64,000 nt of DNA from assembly GCA_910574965.1 (NCBI GenBank), contig CAJTDB010000001.1:191092-255091 (forward strand). The letters are read 5' to 3'. Shown here in pieces: positions 36,811 through 44,033 of the stretch. Under the pieces are notes generated by a model that was given only the letters and a program-made list of their open reading frames with translations, made no database searches and had not been told where the DNA came from. The stretch is from Lachnospiraceae bacterium. Its GTDB lineage: Bacteria > Bacillota > Clostridia > Lachnospirales > Lachnospiraceae. Numbering within the stretch: the stretch's first letter is position 1; every line of letters begins with the position of its first letter. The translations under genes and the position numbers were made by a program.

Positions 36811-37893
36811 TTATTCATCAGGTTTTTGTAGATATTTTTTTAGACATTTCTCAAACTCATTTGTATCATTTACACATATGATTCTTGATTTGTCACGATA
36901 AAAGTTTTTCAATCTTTTTACTACGTTCACAATATTCTCATTTTTAATACCATATAATTTATATGTAAATACAACTATAGGTTCTTTGTCGTAAATTAAT
37001 TTAGGTGTCATTTGAGCAGTAGAAAATTTCCCGATCAAAACACTATTATTATTTATACACTCGCCACAGATAATTTCCCATTGCATCAGTTTTTTATCTG
37101 TTTTTAGTGATCCATAGTACTTATTGGTTTCTTGCGGATGGGGACGTACTATTATATTAGAATGGAAATAACGATCCATAATCTTTATTATTTGGCGATC
37201 CATAATTTTTGTATTTCTATCAACTGATACAGATTGACCAAAATAAATCCCCTTGAAAGGCCGATAGTCTTGACTATTTACAGGGAATATTTCTTTTGCA
37301 ATCTCTAATGGGGGGAAATTTTGCTTAAAAACAGTATTTTTATATTCACCTTCGTAAAACTGAGGGAAGTACAAATAGAATCGCTCCGGAATAATATAAG
37401 CAGGACCTCTTTTTGTAACTTTTTGCATCCAATTGCCTGTTTTGCTGAGCAGATCCACTCCAATCCGTCCATTGTAACTTCCCGATCCATCTTCCAAAAA
37501 ATAAACATGAGCTCTGGGAAAACAGTATATAAAATTCCTTTGTAGCATAAAAGGGCCAGAAACAAATATCACATCATAATCTTTATTATAAAAAGTTTCT
37601 CTATTTTTTAATCCGAATTGAATTGATAAGCGGGGAAACATCCATTCTATTTTATTTGCAATATTGAATATATCAAATGAGAAAGACGATAAACTATTTA
37701 ATTCATATACATTGTCAAATAATCCTTTTCGTTTAATATTTTTAGATAAACCTCTCATATCAACATTTCGACAACGCTTTATGTCAATATATAAATCCTT
37801 TATAACTGCATTTTTACAACATTTTTTATCAAGAACTATTGAAATTGCTGATAATAATTGATAAGGAGTGTCACAAACAAAAGCATACTTCAT
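36811..37893 (-). CDS. GT52/sialyltransferase-like nonulosonate transferase
   Basis: A 360-residue protein starting YAFVCDTPYQLLSAISIVLD, the opening of the GT52 (alpha-2,3-sialyltransferase-like) family, with YFLEDGSGSYNG near residue 131 and IIVRPHPQE near 250, the latter His-Pro typical for CMP-sugar transferases of this type. In a cassette that makes CMP-pseudaminic acid it is the best candidate for adding that sugar to the repeat unit. AGGGGAT precedes the ATG. Confidence 0.78.
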   Translation of the reverse strand: MKYAFVCDTPYQLLSAISIVLDKKCCKNAVIKDLYIDIKRCRNVDMRGLSKNIKRKGLFDNVYELNSLSSFSFDIFNIANKIEWMFPRLSIQFGLKNRETFYNKDYDVIFVSGPFMLQRNFIYCFPRAHVYFLEDGSGSYNGRIGVDLLSKTGNWMQKVTKRGPAYIIPERFYLYFPQFYEGEYKNTVFKQNFPPLEIAKEIFPVNSQDYRPFKGIYFGQSVSVDRNTKIMDRQIIKIMDRYFHSNIIVRPHPQETNKYYGSLKTDKKLMQWEIICGECINNNSVLIGKFSTAQMTPKLIYDKEPIVVFTYKLYGIKNENIVNVVKRLKNFYRDKSRIICVNDTNEFEKCLKKYLQKPDE

Positions 37894-37895
37894 TT

Positions 37896-38813
37896 TTATC
37901 CCCTTGTTTCATTTGTAATTGGAACAGATACCGGATTAAAAGACAAACCTTCTTTTATTCCCTCTATAATAATATTAATTCGTTCTTTTTTTCTGTTTTT
38001 AGCTTTTAACAAAACTTTCATAATATCTTTTGCAATTTTCAACCAATAATAAATTCTTCCATTGATACCTTCACTTTTGCATATAAACATGTTATTACGA
38101 AACATATACTTATATCTTGATATTCTTTGTGCCGAATCATTGGAGATATCACATCCCTTATTATGACTGGTTTTATGAAAAACAATACTTGTAGTCAATG
38201 CATAACATGGATACTTTTTAGATATTCTTCGTGTATATTCCCAGTCATCTCCCCAAACAAAAAAATCTCCAATTGGTACACCTACTTCTAAAACTATGTC
38301 TGTTGGAATAAAAATAGATACAAAAGTTGCAAACTGAATAGGTATCGCCCTTTGCTTAAAATCATTTTTCGTAAGTTTATGAGCAATATTCTTTCTTTGT
38401 ATATTCATTGTACAGATCTCTTTATTTTTCCATAGCACAAAACTTGACAAGAAACCATATAGTTTGCATTCTTCGTCAAATAGTAAGAATTGTTTTAAAG
38501 CATCCTTACTTGGAACACAATCATCATCCATTATCCAGACATAATCACATTTCATTTTTAAGGCACTACGTATTCCAAACTCGAATCCCCCTGCACCTCC
38601 CAAATTTATTCCTGTATTTTTATATATAACTTTTTTATTAACAATATATTTTCTAATATAATCATATGTTCCATCTGTACTATTGTTATCAATTACTAAA
38701 ACTGATAATTTCTCACTGTCCGTTTGATGAATCAAACTTTCTATACATTCCATTAATAATTTTTTTCTATTGTAGGTTACAACAATCGCAATTACTGTTT
38801 TTTTGTTTTCCAT
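37896..38813 (-). CDS. GT2-family glycosyltransferase (GlfT-like)
   Basis: A 305-residue GT-A transferase. IVVTYNRKKLLMECI opens the family-2 core, followed by NLGGAGGFEFG (about residues 70-80) and IMDDDC with the metal-binding DDD. FFVWGDDWEYTRRI follows near residue 185. The NxGGAGGF plus WGDD pattern is seen in galactofuranosyl and rhamnosyl transferases. Its stop is 2 bases before the GT52 gene start. Linkage unknown. Confidence 0.83.
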   Translation of the reverse strand: MENKKTVIAIVVTYNRKKLLMECIESLIHQTDSEKLSVLVIDNNSTDGTYDYIRKYIVNKKVIYKNTGINLGGAGGFEFGIRSALKMKCDYVWIMDDDCVPSKDALKQFLLFDEECKLYGFLSSFVLWKNKEICTMNIQRKNIAHKLTKNDFKQRAIPIQFATFVSIFIPTDIVLEVGVPIGDFFVWGDDWEYTRRISKKYPCYALTTSIVFHKTSHNKGCDISNDSAQRISRYKYMFRNNMFICKSEGINGRIYYWLKIAKDIMKVLLKAKNRKKERINIIIEGIKEGLSFNPVSVPITNETRG

Positions 38814-39002
38814 ATTTTCATTCCTGTTTTGTGCACAAAAGCTTCTTATAAGGTATGATGTCGAATTTTTGAAAAATTACAGCCTCATGATTTACTTAGA
38901 CATTGATTTTGAAAAGCTCTCAACATAGAACAATTTTATTTTCCGTACTTCCATGAACTGTAGATCTGGAAAATAATAATATATTTTGTTTGATCATGAT
39001 TT

Positions 39003-39737
39003 CTAATATTTCTGTATAATTGGTATAATGTCTATAGCATCTCTTAAATATCTTTTTCCTAATCTTTTAGGTTCACAAAAAAATCTAAATAACCATTCAA
39101 AACCGCATTTACTCATCCATTTAGGCGCTCGCATTTTATTACCTGAAATAAAATCTATTGTGGCACCAATAGAAATACTGAGAGGGACATTTAATTTTTC
39201 CAAGTAATTATAAATAAATTTTTCGCCTTTAGGAGATCCCAGTGCAACAGCCAGAATATGAGGCTTGGCATGATTTATTTTATCAATAATCCGTTCCAGT
39301 TCCTGGGGATCTTTTTCAAACCCTATTGGCGGAGAATAAATTCCTGCTATTTGCAGTCCGCTATGATTTTGCTTTAACTTTTTTACCGCTTTTTGAGACA
39401 CCTCTTCGGTCGATCCAAGAATATACAATCTATAATTAAATTTTGCTGCCATATCGCATAATAAAGGAAACAGATCGGAACCAGATACTTTTTCGATTAT
39501 GGGTCTCCTTTTAAGTCTGGAAATCCATAGTAATGGCTGTCCGTCTGCAAGAACTAAATCTGCATTTCTGTATATTTCGGCAAATTCTTGATCTTTTTCC
39601 ACAGTAACAATGTGATCTAAATTTGGAGTAACAACATATGAACATTTGTTTTGAGATATCAGAAAATTTATATATTCCAATGCTTCTCCCATAGTCACAT
39701 TATCAATCATGATATTTAAAAAATTTATTCGTTTCAT
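39003..39737 (-). CDS. WecG/TagA/CpsF-family glycosyltransferase (cassette 2)
   Basis: A 244-residue GT26 enzyme, homologous to the one at 3164-3916. It shares INFLN, TPNLDHIV, ADGQPLLWISRLKRRPIIEKVSGSDLFP, ALGSPKGEKF and the C-terminal RAPKWMSKCGFEWLFRFF. It follows the cassette 2 Rmd-like gene by 14 bases, exactly as in cassette 1. It should add the second sugar of the repeat unit at the inner membrane face. Confidence 0.88.
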   Translation of the reverse strand: MKRINFLNIMIDNVTMGEALEYINFLISQNKCSYVVTPNLDHIVTVEKDQEFAEIYRNADLVLADGQPLLWISRLKRRPIIEKVSGSDLFPLLCDMAAKFNYRLYILGSTEEVSQKAVKKLKQNHSGLQIAGIYSPPIGFEKDPQELERIIDKINHAKPHILAVALGSPKGEKFIYNYLEKLNVPLSISIGATIDFISGNKMRAPKWMSKCGFEWLFRFFCEPKRLGKRYLRDAIDIIPIIQKY

Positions 39738-39751
39738 AGAATTTCCAGCAA

Positions 39752-40681
39752 TTACACTTTATTCTTATAATCTTCAAACATTTCGTTCAGGGCATCAAAA
39801 ACAGTATAGTAAGATTTCCATCCTAGTTCTTTTTTCAGAAGACTGTTGTCACAACATATAACTGGATTATCCACAGGTCTTATACGTGACTCATCAACTT
39901 CTATTTTGATTTTTTGCTTACTTAAAGATATAATATAATTTAGCAATTCATCTAATCCATAAGCTTTTCCATATCCTACATTGTATATTTTTTTACTGTC
40001 TCCCGATTCCAAAATCATTCTGTAAGCTCTAACCATATCTTTCACATGCCCGAAATCTCGTTTGACAGAAATATTTCCCACTTTTATTTTTCCTGGCTTT
40101 CCAGATTTCGAAATTTGGGCAGCCTGCCTACAAAAGTCAGAGAGCACAAAAGTTTCTTTCTGTCCTACTCCTGTATGGTTAAACGAACGTACACAATATA
40201 TATTTAATCCATATTGATCTCTATAAATTTTTGCAAACTGTTCCTGCATTATTTTTGATATTCCATATGGATTACCTGCATCCAGTTTTGACGTCTCTGA
40301 TATCCTCTTTTCTGTCCTGTCGTATTCTTCACTTGATCCAACAAAGAGGATTTTGGAATTCTTTGATTTCTTTTTTGCAGCTTCAAGGATATTAAGACTT
40401 CCAACGACATTTACCATAATTGTATCTGCAGGAATTCTCCAGGATAACCCCACGCTGCTTATTGCTGCAAGGTTTACTATTATATCAGGGGTAAATTTTT
40501 CCAAAAGATTTTCGACTGACTTTACATCTAATAAATCTGTCTTATAAAAAGGAATGTTATGTAATTCACCTGAAGAATTCGTATCTGCACCAAATACTAA
40601 ATATCCTGCATTTTCAAATTCTTTTGTGAGATATTTTCCTACAAATCCAGAAATTCCAAATATAAGAACACTTTTCTTCAC
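39752..40681 (-). CDS. GDP-6-deoxy-D-mannose reductase-like protein (cassette 2), GTG start
   Basis: A 309-residue SDR protein homologous to 2223-3149. It has GISGFVGKYL near the N-terminus, AAISSVGLSW, YGISK as the YxxxK site, SFNHTGVGQKETFVLSDF, and RPVDNPVICCD near the end. I chose GTG at 40679-40681, because AAAGGAG is 7 bases upstream; the ATG eight codons earlier would put that ribosome site inside the gene. It is the first intact gene after site B in the leftward direction. The pair with wecG mirrors cassette 1. Confidence 0.78.
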   Translation of the reverse strand: MKKSVLIFGISGFVGKYLTKEFENAGYLVFGADTNSSGELHNIPFYKTDLLDVKSVENLLEKFTPDIIVNLAAISSVGLSWRIPADTIMVNVVGSLNILEAAKKKSKNSKILFVGSSEEYDRTEKRISETSKLDAGNPYGISKIMQEQFAKIYRDQYGLNIYCVRSFNHTGVGQKETFVLSDFCRQAAQISKSGKPGKIKVGNISVKRDFGHVKDMVRAYRMILESGDSKKIYNVGYGKAYGLDELLNYIISLSKQKIKIEVDESRIRPVDNPVICCDNSLLKKELGWKSYYTVFDALNEMFEDYKNKV

Positions 40682-40705
40682 TCTTATTCTCCTTTGATAA
40701 TTCAT

Positions 40706-41108
40706 AAAAAAGCATATATATTTTATAGAATAATATAGACATAATTCCGATGATTTTCTATTTTTACAAACCAGAAATTTATTAGTATTTGAAAAAATGT
40801 AATAATAATTTGAATAAAAATTCAGGTGTTGTTTTATCTATATTAAAGTTGAACGAGTATTTTCTCATATGTAAAAGCAATTATTTCTCTGCTATGCAAC
40901 CCACCAGACATCATGCACCTGCATTATCGTAAAATTTGTAACTTTAAGTTATTGCTTATCGAAAAATCATGAATGTGGATCGGCCTTTTTCTTATTTGTA
41001 AGATTTCAGAAGACATATATGAGAGTATATGTATAAAATCAAACAGGAATTTTGACGTTTTATATCATACGAGCTGCTTGTCTTATGCAATCTCCTAATT
41101 TTGTTTTA
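40706..41108. other. Leader of cassette 2 without intact gene
   Basis: About 400 AT-rich bases between the decayed methyltransferase and the Rmd-like gene. No frame is open for a useful length and no strong promoter or hairpin stands out. It is transcribed if the promoter at 41699-41727 drives cassette 2. Confidence 0.5.
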
Positions 41109-41519
41109 TTAATTCATTCTTTGTTTGCCATACAGATAAATCAAAAGTTCAGTTAATTTTTCAGAATAATAGATTTTTATAACAGATTTGCATCCGTCTA
41201 ACTGTTTTTCATCTGGCATATAGGACCATGTTATAAATAAAAACAGGAAAAGCTCTGAGTAGTCAGCAGAGTTCATTTTGAAGTCTACTATACCCAGCAA
41301 ATCCACGCACTGTAAGATAATCGCGGCAGTTCCACCTCCCGCGATTTCAATCTTGACAAATTTGTGTATTTTGTACTTTTTCAGAAGTCTGCAAAGAAAA
41401 GCCAGTACAAATTCTGTCATTTCTGGCTCTTATGCTATATGAGGAAGCTGAGACAATATCTTTGTTCTCGGCTCATAAAAAGGTTCTATTTGATCGAAAT
41501 GTAAATATAAAGTATTCAT
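41109..41519 (-). pseudogene. Decayed class I SAM methyltransferase
   Basis: From ATG 41517-41519 the frame reads MNTLYLHFDQIEPFYEPRTK and ILSQLPHIA, then one in-frame TAA, then EPEMTEFVLAFLCRLLKKYK and VKIEIAGGGTAAIILQC. The AGGGTAAIILQC stretch and the general order match a methyltransferase group with a G-x-AGGGTTAIIL SAM motif. The frame then ends at 41109, well short of a full enzyme (about 250 residues). So both a nonsense codon and a truncation are present. It is the first gene-like sequence inside site B. Family call is by recall and moderate. Confidence 0.5.
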
Positions 41520-41616
41520 TATTTTTTATTTTCCTTTTTTAAAATGAAATATATGGTATATTAACAGATGATTATTTTAACAATAGATAATATAAAGAAA
41601 TCAATCAGTTAATGGG

Positions 41617-41639
41617 GGCGTTAAATCCGCCCTTTAGCG
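41617..41639 (-). repeat. Recombination site B
   Basis: Reverse complement of the core at sites A and C, 23 of 23 identical (GGCGTTAAA, TCCGCCC, TTTAGCG on the plus strand). It points leftward toward cassette 2 and lies between that cassette and the outward promoter at 41699-41727. The outermost two bases of the left arm differ from A and C. Confidence 0.8.
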
Positions 41640-41670
41640 AACTCGTTTTACAATAATAATTGCCTTATTT

Positions 41671-41695
41671 CCTGTCATCTAAACTTGATGACGGG
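41671..41695. promoter_or_regulatory. Inverted repeat over the predicted transcript start
   Basis: CCTGTCATC (41671-41679) and GATGACGGG (41687-41695) pair over 9 positions (one G-T) around a 7-base loop. The expected transcription start of the leftward promoter falls near 41692, so this could be an operator or a 5' RNA hairpin. Confidence 0.45.
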
Positions 41696-41698
41696 TAC

Positions 41699-41727
41699 AT
41701 TCTAGCATTTTTTCGCACAGAAGTCAA
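41699..41727 (-). promoter_or_regulatory. Strong outward promoter reading through site B into cassette 2
   Basis: On the minus strand TTGACT (41722-41727) and TAGAAT (41699-41704) are separated by exactly 17 bp, one mismatch each from consensus. It lies 60 bases upstream of site B and points left. I found no comparably good pair just upstream of sites A or C. It is the likely driver of whichever cassette is joined to it. Confidence 0.7.
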
Positions 41728-41819
41728 ATTATATTCGTAAAAAAAATGCATGATTTTTATGGAATATTTGTGCAAAATATCCATTTTGCTAAATTTGACA
41801 TGTTTTTTCCAACTTAATC

Positions 41820-41888
41820 TATAGGGCAATTTTAGTCCGGAACTATTTTTACGCAGTCAAATGCATGGTCGAAATGAAAGAAAATTTT
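41820..41888 (+). repeat. Direct repeat of the recombinase leader (copy 1)
   Basis: The stretch containing CCGGAACTATTTTTACGCAG and CAAATGCATGGTCG followed by AATGAAAG is a close copy of 42275-42342 in front of the recombinase start. Here no recombinase frame follows. It suggests an older recombinase gene start was left behind by a rearrangement. Confidence 0.6.
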
Positions 41889-41909
41889 TCACCATTGCGA
41901 TGGTAAAAA
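41885..41909. repeat. Small palindrome
   Basis: TTTTTCACCAT and ATGGTAAAAA around TGCG form a near-perfect palindrome. It could be an operator or a bidirectional hairpin terminator between the outward promoter and the recombinase. Confidence 0.4.
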
Positions 41910-42274
41910 ACTGAAAGTCTGTTCTTCCGTCTGCTCTTGCATTACTCTTTATATAGTTTATTTAACTTTGTAATATATTTTTATAATATCAATTTTGTAT
42001 ATTATATTTATTATATATAGTTATATTAACTATTATATATTGTATTATATTCTATTTTATTCCGCCAACTACGTTGCATTGATCCACGTTCCGACGGTTC
42101 CTGACAGATTGTGAATATGGACAGTCGCATGTTTCTGACGTTTTTTCTTATTTATATTTAATCGTTTTATTTGCAGTATTTTACCAAATATGCTCAAAGT
42201 AGCGCTAGATAAGCTTCTTATAAACTCAATTTATGCATATTTATCAATACAATGTGTGCTTTTTCTGGTCCAGT
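41910..42274. other. Intergenic DNA with AT island
   Basis: About 360 bases without a gene. Positions about 41950-42060 are almost pure A/T with many overlapping TATA-like sequences. This may favour strand opening or bending near the recombination sites. No single promoter for the recombinase stands out clearly. Confidence 0.5.
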
Positions 42275-42342
42275 TTGTATGGTAAATTTAACCTGGAACT
42301 ATTTTACGCAGTTAAATGCATGGTCGTAATGAAAGGAGAAAT
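42275..42342 (+). repeat. Direct repeat of the recombinase leader (copy 2)
   Basis: Contains CTGGAACTATTTTACGCAG and AAATGCATGGTCG, matching 41820-41888 at roughly three quarters of positions by eye. It runs directly into AAAGGAG, the ribosome site of the recombinase. Confidence 0.6.
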
Positions 42343-42344
42343 TT

Positions 42345-43457
42345 ATGGCCAGAAAAGGAGAAAACATCAGAAAACGCAAGGATGGACGATGGGAAGCACG
42401 CTATATAAAAGGAAGAAATGCGGACGGCAGCATTCAATATGGCTATGTCTATGCTAAAAAGTACTCCGAAGCCAAATCAAAACGAAATCTGGCGCTTCAG
42501 AATTTGGAACGAGAAATTGGAAGACGGAAGCGAACCGGGTCGGCATTTACTTTTAATGATCTTCTGGATGAGTGGAAGGCAGAAGTCTTCCATAATGTAA
42601 AAGACAGCAGCTATGGTTTCTACGAGATTGTAGCGGAACATCACCTAAAACCATATTTTGGTGATCTGCTGATTATGCAACTGACAAATGACCTGACGCA
42701 GAATTTTGTACAACATAAAATAGAAGAAAATCTTTCAGCCTCCTATATTCATTCGATTATGCTCATTTTCCAAAACGTTCTAAAATCAGCTCAGAAAAAG
42801 GGCATGATTGAAATTTCACCTCTGTATTTCCAAATTCCCAAGGTACGGAAAAAGAATCTGGAAATCTTTACTGATCAGGAATGGCGGGTTCTGGAGAAAT
42901 ATTTAAAACTGCAGATAGATGAGTTCTCATTAGGCATCCGGCTGTGCATGTACACCGGACTTCGAATCGGAGAACTGAGCGGTCTGACATGGGGAGATAT
43001 TAATGCCTCAAATGGTCACTTATCCGTAAAGCGAACAGTTTACCGAATGAAAAATATAAATTATGATGCACTTCACGATACTGCTAGAACTGTTTTGCGC
43101 ATCGGCCCTCCAAAAACGCAGACTTCCGTTCGAGACATTCCACTGCCTTATTTCTTGTTAGAAGATATTCAGGATTACCGCCAGGGAGATGATGTGTTCA
43201 TTTTAACCGGTACTACAAAATGCATGGAACCTCGCAATATTCAGAAAAGATACAAGACCCTGCTACGCAGGTGCGGATTAAGATATCTTAATTTTCACTC
43301 TCTCAGGCACAGTTTTGCCACAATTGGAATTCAACGGGGATTTGACTATAAAACATTGTCGGAAATTTTGGGGCACGCTTCGGTCAATACGACTTTGAAT
43401 GTTTACGTGCACAGTAACATGGAGCGGAAACGGCAATGTATGGAGCTGCTAAAATAG
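42345..43457 (+). CDS. Tyrosine site-specific recombinase
   Basis: A 370-residue integrase-type recombinase. Residues 1-60 are a basic arm-binding-like domain (RKRKDGRWEARYIKGRN), about 65-160 the SAM-like core-binding domain, and about 170-370 the catalytic domain. Catalytic residues visible: Arg207 in TGLRIGELSGLTW, Lys257 in PPKTQTSVRD, His318 and Arg321 in HSLRHSFA, His344 in LGHASV and nucleophile Tyr354 in NVYVHS. All are present, so it should be active. AAAGGAG is 8 bases before the ATG. It sits alone between sites B and C, without excisionase or phage genes, which fits an inversion enzyme for sites A, B and C better than a mobile-element integrase. Confidence 0.9.
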   Translation: MARKGENIRKRKDGRWEARYIKGRNADGSIQYGYVYAKKYSEAKSKRNLALQNLEREIGRRKRTGSAFTFNDLLDEWKAEVFHNVKDSSYGFYEIVAEHHLKPYFGDLLIMQLTNDLTQNFVQHKIEENLSASYIHSIMLIFQNVLKSAQKKGMIEISPLYFQIPKVRKKNLEIFTDQEWRVLEKYLKLQIDEFSLGIRLCMYTGLRIGELSGLTWGDINASNGHLSVKRTVYRMKNINYDALHDTARTVLRIGPPKTQTSVRDIPLPYFLLEDIQDYRQGDDVFILTGTTKCMEPRNIQKRYKTLLRRCGLRYLNFHSLRHSFATIGIQRGFDYKTLSEILGHASVNTTLNVYVHSNMERKRQCMELLK

Positions 43458-43478
43458 CACCTATGAAAGAGATACCAG

Positions 43479-43516
43479 ATGTCTGATGCCACAGTATGTA
43501 CTCTGGCATCGGACAT
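43479..43516 (+). terminator. Hairpin after the recombinase gene
   Basis: ATGTCTGATGCCA (43479-43491) pairs with TGGCATCGGACAT (43504-43516) over 13 positions with one wobble. There is no long T-run after it. It probably ends or stabilises the recombinase transcript. Confidence 0.6.
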
Positions 43517-43617
43517 TGTGAAAGCTTATTCTAGGCATAGATTTTACCATACTTCTCATGTCTGTATTGGTTCAGAATGATTCTGTTTTGAATATTTTAA
43601 ATTCTATACTTTGTTCT

Positions 43618-43852
43618 TTAAGCATTTTCCTGTTCTTTAAATACTTTGTTCAATACTTCGACTTGACTTTTTCCTGCATATACCTGGCCGATTTCTCTGA
43701 ATTCATTTGCATATAACTCATAGTATGCATCACACATTTTTCTTTCTTGTAAAATTGGATATTTTGCTGAAAAGGCAGAGGGATTCACTGAGAACACACA
43801 TATAGGGGCGGTGTCAGAATCGGGGTCAAATGGAAAGAAAATGTCTTGTTTT
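43618..43852 (-). pseudogene. Unrecognised ORF remnant next to site C
   Basis: A minus-strand frame of 77 codons without stop reads QDIFFPFDPDSDTAPICVFS and VNPSAFSAKYPILQERKMCD, ending EVLNKVFKEQENA. Its composition looks like real protein. The first ATG (Met of KMCDAYYELY) is far in; upstream there is a stop, then site C. I do not recognise the family. It is probably the C-terminal end of a gene cut by recombination at site C. Confidence 0.35.
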
Positions 43853-43871
43853 CAGGACTTCTGGAGAGCGA

Positions 43872-43896
43872 GCCGCTAAAGGGCGGATTTAACGCC
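43872..43896 (+). repeat. Recombination site C
   Basis: Identical to site A over all 25 bases (GCCGCTAAA, GGGCGGA, TTTAACGCC). It points rightward toward cassette 3 and is inverted relative to site B. Sites A and C are direct repeats, so recombination between them would excise about 42 kb. Confidence 0.8.
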
Positions 43897-43943
43897 CAAA
43901 ATCCACTCTACGTTTTAAACAATGATATCCCCAGCAAACAAAT

Positions 43944-43983
43944 AAGAGCCTGTTTAAATTAAAAGATTTAGATAGGCTCTTTT
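43944..43983 (+). terminator. Strong intrinsic terminator between site C and cassette 3
   Basis: AAGAGCCTGTTTAAAT (43944-43959) pairs with ATTTAGATAGGCTCTT (43966-43981) over 16 positions with two wobbles and a 6-base loop, followed by TT. It stands inside the leader of cassette 3, so transcripts coming through site C would meet it before the first gene. Confidence 0.7.
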
Positions 43984-44033
43984 CCATAAAGCAGTAAAGA
44001 ATCAACGACCAGCAGAAAGGCAGATGCTTATTT

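Larger units (their letters stand above)
1575..41639. other. Predicted 40-kb invertible segment (sites A-B)
   Basis: Sites A and B are identical over 23 bp and in inverted orientation. Between them lie two convergent operons (cassette 1 rightward, cassette 2 leftward), each starting with a homologous Rmd-like/WecG-like gene pair immediately inside its site. Recombination between A and B would exchange which cassette sits next to the promoter at 41699-41727. The inversion itself is inference from repeat geometry and the nearby recombinase; the sequence shows one orientation only. Confidence 0.6.
41617..43896. other. Predicted 2.3-kb invertible promoter-recombinase segment (sites B-C)
   Basis: Sites B and C are inverted repeats flanking the recombinase gene and the outward promoter. 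Inversion between them would turn the promoter from cassette 2 (left) to cassette 3 (right). This is inference from geometry; only one orientation is visible. Confidence 0.55.

Noticed and set aside
2223-40681. Homologous recombination between the mirror Rmd/WecG pairs as the inversion mechanism
   Set aside because: The pairs have diverged too far by eye to be efficient recombination arms; the identical 23-bp sites are better candidates.
41614-41618. G5 next to site B as a phase tract
   Set aside because: Too short and non-coding.
41950-42060. AT island as replication origin or centromere-like site
   Set aside because: No iterons or replication genes nearby; simple AT-richness explains it.
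1575-43896. Integrative element with attL/attR at A and C
   Set aside because: No tRNA, no excisionase, no conjugation or phage genes, and a third inverted copy at B. The inversion reading explains more.
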